This document shows, in pieces, positions 1 through 6,945 of a stretch of DNA of 22,279 nucleotides. The notes beneath the pieces are model-generated. The model was given only the letters and a program-made list of their open reading frames with translations, had not been told where the DNA came from and made no database searches. Each line of letters opens with the position of its first letter. Within the stretch, counting starts at the first letter, position 1. A program made the position numbers and the translations under genes. The DNA comes from a virus. Where the stretch lies: positions 1 through 22,279 of IMG/VR virus record IMGVR_UViG_3300030451_002475. One strand, written 5' to 3'.

Positions 1-279
1 AGCGCATATATTATAACGGGGTCACAAATTACTTTCACATCAAACCCTGCTGCATCAGATACATTTTTTGGTGTAGTGCTAGGTGATACTTTTGATATTG
101 GAACTCCAACAGATTCAACAGTCACAGCAGCAAGTTTAGGTTCAACATTCTTTGTAAAGAACAGTCAAACGTTTACAAGTATATCTATGGCAGGTACAAC
201 TAACGGAGCAGTCGTTGGTCCTGTTACAGTTTCAGGTACAGTGACTATACCATCAGGGAGTACATTCGTAATTTTATAA
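1..279 (+). CDS. Tail fibre-like protein, C-terminal part (5' end outside window)
   Basis: The frame is open from the first base of the window, so the gene begins upstream; the 92 visible residues are its C-terminus. A methionine at position 76 is internal and not a credible start. The segment is rich in Thr, Ser, Gly and Val in short alternating stretches (for example SDTFFGVVLGDTFDIGTP and VTVSGTVTIPSGSTFVIL), the look of a beta-structured phage fibre. From general knowledge of marine phage proteins, the pattern of a Gly/Phe/Val-rich strand followed by an IPSG-type ending is common in tail fibres. Its TAA overlaps the next ATG by one base (279), so the two are translationally coupled. No receptor-binding function can be shown from this fragment. 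Confidence 0.6.
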   Translation, partial: SAYIITGSQITFTSNPAASDTFFGVVLGDTFDIGTPTDSTVTAASLGSTFFVKNSQTFTSISMAGTTNGAVVGPVTVSGTVTIPSGSTFVIL

Positions 280-860
280 TGAGTAAATTAGAAACTAATA
301 CAATTGATACCGTATCAGGAACAACTAATTTAGTTATTGGTTCTACTAATTCATCTACAGTTACATTTGAAAGTGGAGCTGCCACTGGACATATGAGTCC
401 AGCTTTTGAAGCGTATCTTTCAGCGTTTCAAGGAATTGCAAATAATACTTATGTAAAAGCACAATTTAATACTGAAGTTTTTGATACTGATAATGCTTAT
501 GATAATTCATCTAATTATAGATTTACTGTACCAACAGGAAAAGGTGGTAAATATTTTATAACAGCACAAGTTAATTTAAAATGTAATTCTGGTAATAACT
601 TACAAACTACTTTTATTGCACTTTATATTAATGGAAGTGCGGTGAACACACATCATAAAAATGATAGTGCTTTTAATACAAGTAATTATTCAAGAAGAGA
701 TACAAGATTTATTTCTACTATATTAGATTTATCTGCTGGTGATTATGTAGAAGTTTATGCACAATTAGGAGATAACAGTCACGATATTGGTGGATCAGGA
801 ATACAAGCAAATAATGCTAAAGCAAGTTCATTTTTTGCAGGATACAGGATAGGAGCATAA
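279..860 (+). CDS. C1q/TNF-like jelly-roll fibre protein
   Basis: A 193-residue protein probably displayed on the virion as an adhesin. Residues 1-35 form a short N-terminal part (MSKLETNTIDTVSGTTN) like the docking segments of neighbouring fibre genes. From about residue 45 to the end the sequence follows the C1q jelly-roll pattern: an aromatic/hydrophobic start, then VKAQFNTEVFDTDNAYD, then FTVPTGKGGKYFITAQV, a LYINGSAV strand, LSAGDYVEVYAQ, and a terminal SSFFAGYRIGA. The FN..vFD..naYD and FTvP..GkY.f elements are the family signature; C1q domains are known in phage and bacterial surface proteins, usually as trimers. It overlaps both neighbours by one base. Assignment is by motif reading only. 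The ligand is unknown. Confidence 0.7.
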   Translation: MSKLETNTIDTVSGTTNLVIGSTNSSTVTFESGAATGHMSPAFEAYLSAFQGIANNTYVKAQFNTEVFDTDNAYDNSSNYRFTVPTGKGGKYFITAQVNLKCNSGNNLQTTFIALYINGSAVNTHHKNDSAFNTSNYSRRDTRFISTILDLSAGDYVEVYAQLGDNSHDIGGSGIQANNAKASSFFAGYRIGA

Positions 861-1396
861 TGGCAAACGGAATTTTAAAAGTCGGTGAAATAACAACTAG
901 CTCTGGATCTGGTAACATTACTATTGGATCAGGTGTTACGTTGGAAAATAATACACCAGCCTTAAAAGTTACAAGAGCCTCTTCAAATCAAGCAAGTATC
1001 TCAAGCGCCACTGCTACAAAAATACAATTTAATTCTGAAGATTCTTTAACAACAACAGGCACTTGGGATTCAACTAATTATAGATGGACTCCAGGTGTAG
1101 CAGGAAAATATTTAATATCTATAAATGTAGAAATAGTTGCTGGATCAGATACGGCAAAACAATGCATTGCTCACATATATAAAAACGGATCTAGCATTTG
1201 TTATGGTTATTTAAATATGAATGCTTTTGATTTAAGAAGTAGTGGTTCTCAAGCAATTGGTGCTGCTACAATTGTTACAGCGACAGCAACTGATTACTAT
1301 GAAGGATTTGTATATATGCAAACTAACTCTGGAACTGTTTCTGTAAGAGCAAATAATGATAATACAAATTTAATAGGGTATAAATTAGGAATATAG
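860..1396 (+). CDS. C1q-like fibre protein, second copy type
   Basis: 178 residues. The N-terminus (MANGILKVGEIT, then a Ser/Gly-rich stretch and ITIGSGVT) matches the ILKV-type start of the next gene and resembles that of the preceding gene, suggesting a shared attachment module. The C-terminal ~130 residues have the same strand order as the upstream C1q-like protein: KIQFNSEDSLTTTGTWD, then YRWTPGVAGKYLISINVEI, an IYKNGSSI strand, YYEGFVYMQ and a final NLIGYKLGI. The W.P...GkYlisi element corresponds to FTvP..GkYfit of its neighbour. The domain bodies differ strongly, as expected for adhesins under diversifying pressure. Start ATG overlaps the previous stop by one base. Confidence 0.62.
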   Translation: MANGILKVGEITTSSGSGNITIGSGVTLENNTPALKVTRASSNQASISSATATKIQFNSEDSLTTTGTWDSTNYRWTPGVAGKYLISINVEIVAGSDTAKQCIAHIYKNGSSICYGYLNMNAFDLRSSGSQAIGAATIVTATATDYYEGFVYMQTNSGTVSVRANNDNTNLIGYKLGI

Positions 1397-1397
1397 T

Positions 1398-1892
1398 ATG
1401 AGTAGTATTTTAAAAGTAGACCAGCTTCAGGATTCAGGAGGAAATAACCTAGTCACATCGAATGGTAGTGGTGTAATCACTGCTGCAGGGTTTGGTAAAG
1501 TGGGGCAAGTTGTTTCGACAACAAGCACTGCACAACAAACCACAACTTCTAGTAGTTATACAGCTAGTACAGGCTTAACATTAAGTATTACTCCAACTTC
1601 GACTAGTTCTAAAATTTTAGTTTCAATAATGAGTAATGTTCGTTCCTCAAATGATGCTACGTACACTTTATATAGGGGGTCTACAAATTTAGCTAGTTCT
1701 GGTAGCTTTGTTCAAATTTATGGAAATAATAATGATATTCGTCAATTAATGACGATTAATTACCTGGATTCGCCCAGCACCACGTCATCAACTACCTATA
1801 CCCTTTATTTTAAAGCTGGTGCTGGAACTGCATATATTAATCAAGAAGGAAGTAAACAAGGTCAAATTATTTTACAGGAGATTTTACCATAA
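1398..1892 (+). CDS. Tail fibre-like protein with LDSPSTTSST motif
   Basis: 164 residues. The N-terminus MSSILKVDQLQDSGGNNLV is a recurrent docking-type start in marine phage fibre genes. The middle is Thr/Ser-rich (TSSSYTASTGLTLSITPTSTSSKILVSI), then a YTLYRGSTNLASSG strand and the motif NYLDSPSTTSSTTYTLYFKAG near residues 121-141. The same order of elements occurs in the gene at 2280-2783, so the two are paralogues. The DNA encoding the LDSPSTTSST motif is almost identical in both genes and uses G+C-rich codons (CTG, TCG, CCC, AGC, ACC) unlike its surroundings. Likely a virion fibre or adhesin; the exact position on the particle cannot be told. Confidence 0.6.
   Translation: MSSILKVDQLQDSGGNNLVTSNGSGVITAAGFGKVGQVVSTTSTAQQTTTSSSYTASTGLTLSITPTSTSSKILVSIMSNVRSSNDATYTLYRGSTNLASSGSFVQIYGNNNDIRQLMTINYLDSPSTTSSTTYTLYFKAGAGTAYINQEGSKQGQIILQEILP
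1756..1793 (+). repeat. 38-nt conserved block, copy 1
   Basis: This stretch matches 2641-2678 at 37 of 38 positions; the only difference is G at 1784 against T at 2669, and the first 28 bases are identical. It encodes NYLDSPSTTSST in both fibre genes and is more G+C-rich than the DNA on either side. Confidence 0.9.
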
Positions 1893-1896
1893 AATT

Positions 1897-1903
1897 AAGG
1901 AGG
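1897..1903 (+). promoter_or_regulatory. Strong Shine-Dalgarno AAGGAGG
   Basis: AAGGAGG lies five bases before the ATG at 1909 and decides that start over the in-frame ATG at 1819. It is the strongest ribosome binding site in the late-gene part of the window; most neighbours instead rely on overlapping stop/start codons. Confidence 0.75.
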
Positions 1904-1908
1904 AAAAT

Positions 1909-2274
1909 ATGATAGACATATCACAAGCAATACAAGGTCTTGACGCAGACGCTCAATTCGTAGTTACTGGTTCGCCATCAAACGAAGCTGAGTATCAAGC
2001 ACAAGTAAAGTATGTATCAGGAGCTGACGAAAATGGCTCTGCTATATTTTCCGACACTCAACCATGGACATGGGCACAAGTGTCTGCTAAACAAGCAGAA
2101 CTGCAAGCAGACTACGATGCTAAACAGTATCAAAGAGATAGAGCTGCAGAATACCCAGAACTCGGTGAACAGCTAGATAAGTTGTACCACGATATAAATA
2201 ATGGTACACTAACTACGAGTGGCGGATTCTTTACGGCTTTAAATGCAGTTAAGACTAAATATCCAAAGGAGTAA
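1909..2274 (+). CDS. Tail fibre assembly chaperone-like protein
   Basis: 121 residues starting at MIDISQAIQGL. This ATG is chosen because a perfect AAGGAGG ribosome binding site (1897-1903) lies five bases upstream; the frame is open further back to 1819 but that extension overlaps the previous gene heavily and is basic and unlike the rest. The C-terminal part carries AAEYPELGEQLDKLYHDINNG followed by GGFFTALNAVKTKYPKE. The R..yP..geQLD.L.hdi..G and vK..yPK pattern is common in small phage proteins near tail fibres, often annotated as fibre assembly or hypothetical. DNA here is visibly richer in G+C (about 47% in 1921-1980) than the flanking fibre genes. Chaperone function is inferred from family resemblance and position. 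Confidence 0.5.
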   Translation: MIDISQAIQGLDADAQFVVTGSPSNEAEYQAQVKYVSGADENGSAIFSDTQPWTWAQVSAKQAELQADYDAKQYQRDRAAEYPELGEQLDKLYHDINNGTLTTSGGFFTALNAVKTKYPKE

Positions 2275-2279
2275 TATAG

Positions 2280-2783
2280 ATGGCAATAACTAGAATAGGT
2301 GGAGCGAATGCTATTAGTGGCACAATACCCGCTGCTAATGTAGCTACTCTTACGTCCAGTAATTTACCCACTGGAAGTGTTTTGCAAGTAGTGAGTAGTC
2401 AATACTCCACAGAAACATCATCAACAAGTACAACAATTATTGATACTGGATTAGCAGCCAGTATTACTCCGTCATCAACATCATCAAAAATTTTAGTTAC
2501 AGCAAGTATGTCGGTTGCAAAAGGTTTAGATAACACTTACGGAGATTGGTATGTTTTTAGGGGTAGCACTGAATTAATTAGACAACATAGAAACATAACA
2601 TTTAACAATCAGGCAAAACATAACTATGTAGGTTGTTCTTTTAATTACCTGGATTCGCCCAGCACCACTTCATCAACTGAATATAAGATTAGATTTCGTA
2701 GATCAGGTGGAGGTTCAGCAGCAGTTGAGTCACAAACCGATGACTCAGTATCAGTAATGACATTGATAGAAATTAAAGGCTAA
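2280..2783 (+). CDS. Tail fibre-like protein, paralogue of the gene at 1398
   Basis: 167 residues. An AAGGAG ribosome binding site at 2265-2270 sits at a usable distance inside the end of the previous gene. The start (MAITRIGGANAISGTIPAANV) is a Gly/Ala-rich docking-type N-terminus common in marine phage fibres. Then follow VVSSQYSTETSSTSTTIIDTG, SITPSSTSSKILVTASM, a WYVFRGSTELI strand, NYLDSPSTTSSTEYKIRF near residues 122-139, and a final VMTLIEIKG. Element by element this repeats the gene at 1398-1892 (SITPTSTSSKILV, LYRGSTNL, NYLDSPSTTSSTTYTLYF, IILQEIL), so the two genes are related by duplication or module exchange. Confidence 0.62.
   Translation: MAITRIGGANAISGTIPAANVATLTSSNLPTGSVLQVVSSQYSTETSSTSTTIIDTGLAASITPSSTSSKILVTASMSVAKGLDNTYGDWYVFRGSTELIRQHRNITFNNQAKHNYVGCSFNYLDSPSTTSSTEYKIRFRRSGGGSAAVESQTDDSVSVMTLIEIKG
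2641..2678 (+). repeat. 38-nt conserved block, copy 2
   Basis: Second copy of the block at 1756-1793, with one mismatch. It lies about 105 bases before the stop codon; copy 1 lies about 100 bases before the stop of its gene, so the position in the two paralogues is equivalent. Confidence 0.9.
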
Positions 2784-2788
2784 GACTA

Positions 2789-3232
2789 ATGCTCGGCTTT
2801 AGTTCCATATCAGAGCTACCAATTTCAAGTAGCATATTTGATCCTAACGTTTCAGTTAACGTAACAGGAAGTCCTTTAACACTATCTATAGGAGCAGCAT
2901 CAACACTAGCAGGAGCTCTTGTTAATGTAACAGGGAGTCCGTTAACAGCAGCTACAGGAAACGTAGTAATTAATGCTGCAGCTAATGTAACTGTTGCAGG
3001 AAGTGGTTTAACTCTTGCTGCAGGAAGTGTAGTAATTAATGCAGCAGCTAATGCAAACGTAACTGGAAACCAATTGACGTTAAACACAGGAAGTGTTACA
3101 CTGATTGGTAAAGCAAACGTAACGCCTGATGCGACACCTTTAACTATAACTGTTAAGGATGCTACGGCAATAACATGGAGTGAAATAGATCCAAACACAA
3201 ATAGTGTTTGGGTAGAAATAGACCCGATTTAA
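2789..3232 (+). CDS. Repeat-built structural protein (five ~22-residue units)
   Basis: 147 residues. After a short hydrophobic N-terminus (MLGFSSISELPISSSIFDP) come regularly spaced units, each opening with V-T/A-G-x-x-L-T: VTGSPLT at residues 25 and 47, VAGSGLT at 69, VTGNQLT at 91, and a degenerate VTPDATPLT at 111. The spacing is 22, 22, 22 and 20 residues. Two units continue with the same VVINAAAN tail. The protein ends with a tandem W-x-EIDP motif (residues 130-147). Such VTG-x-x-LT arrays occur in marine phage structural proteins, probably forming a beta-solenoid or fibre shaft. Function is inferred. It starts six bases after the previous stop. Confidence 0.6.
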   Translation: MLGFSSISELPISSSIFDPNVSVNVTGSPLTLSIGAASTLAGALVNVTGSPLTAATGNVVINAAANVTVAGSGLTLAAGSVVINAAANANVTGNQLTLNTGSVTLIGKANVTPDATPLTITVKDATAITWSEIDPNTNSVWVEIDPI

Positions 3233-3233
3233 T

Positions 3234-3959
3234 ATGGCATCAACATTTTCAACAAATTCAAAATTAGAGATTATTACAACCGGTGAAAAGGCTGGTCTTT
3301 GGGGTAATATAACAAATACTAATTTACAGATATTGGAGCAACTTGCTACAGGTTATCTATCTTTAGATGTAGCCGCTGCCGATGTTACATTAGCATTGGA
3401 CAACGGAGCAACATCTAATGGTAAAAATATATACTATAAATTAACAGGGACATTAGCTGCTAATAGAACTGTGACGATGCCTAGCGGTGCTGAAAGATAT
3501 TTTATAATAGAAGATGCAACAACTAGAACTACGAGCAATTTTACATTAACTGTAAAAACAGCTTCGTCTTCTAATCCTGTAACAATCGCACCAGGTTCTA
3601 TCGTTAGTTTAATATCTGATGGGACAGATACAACAGAATCTATTTTACAAAAAGGATATTATACAGTTAACTCTTCATCTGTAACCACATACACAGCTGT
3701 AAAAAACGATCAAATAATTGGAATAACAAATACTAACCCCATAACAATTACATTACCAGCTTCTGCTGCGACAGGAGACGAAGTAACTATTATAGATGGT
3801 GGTAACTTTTTTGCATCTAACAATCTTACAGTAAATAGAAATAGTCATAAAATAAATGCGGGAACTTCTAATTTAGTTTTAAATGTTAATGGTCAAGCAG
3901 TAACGCTTGTTTATGCTAATGTAACTGTTGGCTGGGTATTAAAGTCAACTAATCAGTAG
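3234..3959 (+). CDS. Fibre-like virion protein
   Basis: 241 residues. The start (MASTFSTNSKLEIITTGEKAGLWGNITNTNLQILEQL) is a recognisable marine phage N-terminus in which a TGE.aG.WG..tNtNl segment precedes a long beta-rich body. Strand-like repeats follow: NIYYKLTGTLAANRTVTMP, FIIEDATTRTTSNFTLTVKT, PVTIAPGSIVSLISDG, TITLPASAATGDEVTIIDGG and NLVLNVNGQAVTLVY. The phrase ITLPASA.tGdevtiiDg resembles lectin-like or pectate-lyase-like fibre tips found in phages. It starts one base after the upstream stop with no good ribosome binding site, so coupling is likely. Role in host recognition is inferred from company and composition. Confidence 0.55.
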   Translation: MASTFSTNSKLEIITTGEKAGLWGNITNTNLQILEQLATGYLSLDVAAADVTLALDNGATSNGKNIYYKLTGTLAANRTVTMPSGAERYFIIEDATTRTTSNFTLTVKTASSSNPVTIAPGSIVSLISDGTDTTESILQKGYYTVNSSSVTTYTAVKNDQIIGITNTNPITITLPASAATGDEVTIIDGGNFFASNNLTVNRNSHKINAGTSNLVLNVNGQAVTLVYANVTVGWVLKSTNQ

Positions 3960-3970
3960 GGGCGTTTAAT

Positions 3971-6199
3971 ATGGCTCTAATAGACTACAGTTTTAAACCT
4001 GGAATAGATAAACAGGATACAACATCTGGTGCAGAACAGCGTTGGGTAGATTCCGACAACGTAAGATTTAGATACGGACTGCCTGAGAAAGTGGGTGGTT
4101 GGTCATCTTTAATTTCAGAATCAATAGTAGGTGTTGTTAGAAAACAACACTCTTTTGTAGATCTAGATGGTAACCGGTACGTGGCTCTTGGAACAGATAA
4201 ATTTTTACTTGTTTACTTTGAAGGACAACTTCATGATGTTACACCTGTAAAATCTACAATTGGTTCTGTTGCTATATCTTGTTTAGATGCAACTTTTGAA
4301 GTTAGTCTTACTTTTACATCAGACCATAATTTAGAATCTGGAGATATAATATTATTAGATAATGTAACTGTACCAACAGGGGTGGGTTTAACTAACGCTG
4401 CATTTGAAGATAAATTATTTCAAGTTACAAGAGTTACATCATCAAAGATTGCAATTGTAACAGGAACACAACAAACATCAAGTTCAGGTTCAGGTGGATC
4501 TTGTAGTGTTATACCTTATGAGAAAGTAGGTCCTGCTGCACAATCTTACGGCTATGGTTTTGGTATAGGTAATTATGGTGGAACAGTATCAGGTGTTACT
4601 ACAACAACTTTGAACGGAGCTTTACTTGCTGATACAGCTGGTACAGGAGGATCTGGTACAGCAATAACTTTAACATCAACATCTGGTTTTCCAACTGCCG
4701 GAACAATCGCTGTTGGTAACGAATTAGTTACATACACAGGTATAAGTTCAAATGATTTAACTGGTATCACCAGAGGTGCAAATGGAACAGCGACTGCTGG
4801 AACATCAAATGGACAAGCACAAAGTGATGGAAGCACTGTAACAAATGCTACAAACTTTTCTGGATTTGGGAGTGCAGTAAATGCATCAACTGTAGTTCTA
4901 GAACCTGGTCTTTGGAGTTTGGATAACTTTGGTCAAGTATTAATTGCAACGATTGCAAACGGTAAAACATTTACATGGAATGCAGGAGCTGCAACACCAC
5001 TAACTACAAGAGCATCTACAACAACATCTGGCTTTGCAACAGGTAGTAATCCAACTGCATCAAGAGTAACATTGATATCACCAACTACGCGTCACTTAAT
5101 TCATTTAGGCACAGAAACAACTATTGGAACAACAACTACACAAGACGATATGTTTATAAGATTTTCGGATCAAGAAGATATAAATACTTACGCTCCGTCT
5201 GCAACTAATTCAGCAGGAACATTAAGAATTCAAGATGGTACAAAAATAGTTGGAGCTATAAAAGCGAAAGAAGTTATTCTAATATTTACAGATAATGCTT
5301 TATATACCATGAAATTTATAGGGGCTCCTTTTACTTTTCAATTGGATCAAGTTGGAACAAACTGTGGTTTAATAGGTAAGAACGCTGTTGTAGAAATAGA
5401 TGGAGCTGCATTTTGGCTAAGTCAAAAAGGTTTCTTTTTATTTGATGGTACAGTTAAATCTATACCTTGTACTGTTGAGGATTTTGTTTTTGATAATTTT
5501 GATACCACAAAAGGTCAACAAGTTGCTGCGGGATTAAATAATTTATTTACAGAAATAACTTGGTATTACCCATCTTCAGGCTCTACTTTTAATGATAAAT
5601 ATGTTGTATTTAATTACGGAGAGTCTACTGGTGTACCGGGTGGTGTTTGGTATACAGGAACGGAAGCAAGAACAAGTTGGATGGATGCAACTATATATCC
5701 AACTCCGTATGCCACAAAATATGACAGCAGCGGTTTTGGAACTTTTCCAGAGGTAGTAGGTGAAAATGGATTAGGACAGACAAAATATTTTGAACACGAA
5801 GTTGGAACAGATCAAGTTAATGAAGATGGTTCAACAACCACAGTAACTTCATTCATAAAATCTTTTGACATAGATTTAGAACAAAAACAAAGGGATGCTA
5901 GGGGTAGAACATCTGGACCAAAAATAGCAGGTGAAGTCTTTTTAGCGATGAGAAGATTCGTGCCTGATTTTAAAAATTTACAAGGTAATGCTAAAATAAG
6001 TTTAGCTGTAAAAAGATATCCACAACAATCTGATTCTACAACTACTTTAAGTCCTTTCACTGTTACAGCATCAACAGATAAAAAAGACACTAGAGCCAGA
6101 GGTAGATTTGTAAATGTTAAAATAGAAAACGATGCCGCTAGTGAAAAATGGAGATTCGGCACATTAAGGTTAGATATACAACCAGACGGTAGGAGATAA
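3971..6199 (+). CDS. Tail tube/hub-type structural protein with inserted beta modules
   Basis: 742 residues. The N-terminus (DYSFKPGIDKQDT, then WVDSDNVRFRYGLPEKVGGW) is the start of a family widespread in marine podovirus-like genomes and reminiscent of tail stabilisation / tail-tube proteins with a beta-propeller fold. Residues ~105-165 look like an inserted small beta domain (SLTFTSDHNLESGDIILLDNV...FQVTRV). A Gly-rich turn (GYGFGIGNYGG, ~195-205) is followed by a second insert at ~225-275 (GFPTAGTIAVGNELVTYTG, then LTGITRGANGT). The propeller-like sequence resumes with LWSLDNFGQVLIATIANGKTFTWNAG, later FWLSQKGFFLFDG and VWYTGTEARTSWMD. The C-terminus (~600-742) is strand-rich. Exact virion position is not determinable from sequence alone. 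Confidence 0.6.
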   Translation: MALIDYSFKPGIDKQDTTSGAEQRWVDSDNVRFRYGLPEKVGGWSSLISESIVGVVRKQHSFVDLDGNRYVALGTDKFLLVYFEGQLHDVTPVKSTIGSVAISCLDATFEVSLTFTSDHNLESGDIILLDNVTVPTGVGLTNAAFEDKLFQVTRVTSSKIAIVTGTQQTSSSGSGGSCSVIPYEKVGPAAQSYGYGFGIGNYGGTVSGVTTTTLNGALLADTAGTGGSGTAITLTSTSGFPTAGTIAVGNELVTYTGISSNDLTGITRGANGTATAGTSNGQAQSDGSTVTNATNFSGFGSAVNASTVVLEPGLWSLDNFGQVLIATIANGKTFTWNAGAATPLTTRASTTTSGFATGSNPTASRVTLISPTTRHLIHLGTETTIGTTTTQDDMFIRFSDQEDINTYAPSATNSAGTLRIQDGTKIVGAIKAKEVILIFTDNALYTMKFIGAPFTFQLDQVGTNCGLIGKNAVVEIDGAAFWLSQKGFFLFDGTVKSIPCTVEDFVFDNFDTTKGQQVAAGLNNLFTEITWYYPSSGSTFNDKYVVFNYGESTGVPGGVWYTGTEARTSWMDATIYPTPYATKYDSSGFGTFPEVVGENGLGQTKYFEHEVGTDQVNEDGSTTTVTSFIKSFDIDLEQKQRDARGRTSGPKIAGEVFLAMRRFVPDFKNLQGNAKISLAVKRYPQQSDSTTTLSPFTVTASTDKKDTRARGRFVNVKIENDAASEKWRFGTLRLDIQPDGRR

Positions 6200-6366
6200 T
6201 GGCAAAAATAAATATTAGAATACCAGAACCAAAACAAAATTACGATTTTTCTAATCAAAAACAAATAAACAGAGCTTTAACTATTATGAAAGATCAATTA
6301 AACTCAACTTTTTTAGATGAATTAAAACAGGAGCAAGAAAGATTTTCTTGGTTTGTAAGTGGCTAA
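6199..6366 (+). CDS. Small conserved-type virion-operon protein, 55 aa
   Basis: A complete 55-codon frame starts with ATG at 6199, overlapping the previous TAA by one base and preceded by an AGGAG at 6191-6195. Its start is MAKINIRIPEPKQNYDFSNQ and it ends QERFSWFVSG. It is hydrophilic and predicted helical in its second half. The opening IRIPEPkqnYd..nQ.QinRal..mkdQLn resembles small proteins found in other marine phages at this place, downstream of the tail-tube-like gene. It fills what would otherwise be a 160-base gap, and its codon use matches its neighbours. Function unknown; a structural or chaperone part is a guess from position. Confidence 0.7.
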   Translation: MAKINIRIPEPKQNYDFSNQKQINRALTIMKDQLNSTFLDELKQEQERFSWFVSG

Positions 6367-6688
6367 TATATATAAAAATGAATTAGTGGATTTAACTACC
6401 ACAGATAATACTATTATCTATACTACACCATCTAGTTCTAGAGCTATAATTAAAAGTATTCTAGTGTCCGAGGATGCTGGATCAGGAACCACGATAACTT
6501 TCACTATAACAAATGCCGCTTCAGCAATATTTAATTTATTCAAAGATAAAGCAATAGCCTCAAAAGCAACAGTTGAGCTGTTAACTCACCCTTTAATTTT
6601 AGAAGAAAATGAGGTATTAAAGGCACAAGCGGCCGATGCAAATGAATTACATGTAATTGCATCTATATTGGAGATAAATAGAGACTAA
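6359..6688 (+). CDS. Small structural-type protein, GTG start
   Basis: 109 residues. The start is GTG at 6359 (ANIYKNELVDLTTTDNTIIYTT follows), overlapping the end of the 55-residue gene by eight bases. The sequence alternates short strands (AIIKSILVSED, TTITFTITNAAS, IFNLFKDKAI, TVELLTHPLILEENEVLKAQAADANELHVIASILEI), a compact beta-sandwich pattern seen in small phage neck or tail proteins. LILEENEVLKAQA near residues 79-91 resembles the conserved core of such proteins in marine phages. No catalytic motif is present. It ends sharing one base with the next ATG. Confidence 0.6.
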   Translation: MANIYKNELVDLTTTDNTIIYTTPSSSRAIIKSILVSEDAGSGTTITFTITNAASAIFNLFKDKAIASKATVELLTHPLILEENEVLKAQAADANELHVIASILEINRD

Positions 6689-6933
6689 TGCCATTCATAG
6701 AAACAGAAGCTAAAAAAGAAATGAAGATTATAAACGGTAAACCAACTATGGTTCTTACGCCAGAGTGTGAGGTTACTTTAAAAAATTTAAAAACGGGTCA
6801 AGAATATATGTCAGATGCAGAAGCGGATGAGGATGTAAATAACCCAGGAACAGACACTAAAAGAGAAGATATCTCTAGAAGTGTAAAATTAACTGTAGAG
6901 TCTTTACCACTTGGAGGAGACTCAAAAATATAA
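6688..6933 (+). CDS. Small hypothetical protein of the virion operon
   Basis: 81 residues starting MPFIETEAKKEMKIINGKP. It is acidic, with TPECEVTLKNLKTGQEYMSDAEADEDVNNP in the middle, and lacks a signal or membrane segment. The ATG overlaps the previous TAA by one base. I do not recognise a named domain; a small beta structure with an exposed acidic loop is the most that can be said. Placement between a small structural gene and the first large internal protein suggests a minor virion protein or a scaffolding-like accessory, by position only. Confidence 0.5.
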   Translation: MPFIETEAKKEMKIINGKPTMVLTPECEVTLKNLKTGQEYMSDAEADEDVNNPGTDTKREDISRSVKLTVESLPLGGDSKI

Positions 6934-6945
6934 TAAGATGGTACG

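Noticed and set aside
1860-1912. Programmed frameshift joining the fibre gene at 1398 to the gene at 1909
   Set aside because: No slippery heptamer was seen, and the second gene has its own very strong ribosome binding site.
1398-2783. Diversity-generating retroelement (template/variable repeat pair) in fibre genes
   Set aside because: The paired 38-nt blocks differ by one G/T change, not by adenine-directed changes, and no reverse transcriptase gene is present in the window.
2849-3150. Repeats resembling a CRISPR-like array
   Set aside because: Repeat units are in frame, code for a beta-repeat protein, have 66-nt protein periodicity and no unique spacers.
2773-3198. Long minus-strand frame opposite the repeat protein
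   Set aside because: It is an antisense shadow of a repetitive Ala/Val/Thr gene; no start signal and it would cross the plus-strand operon.
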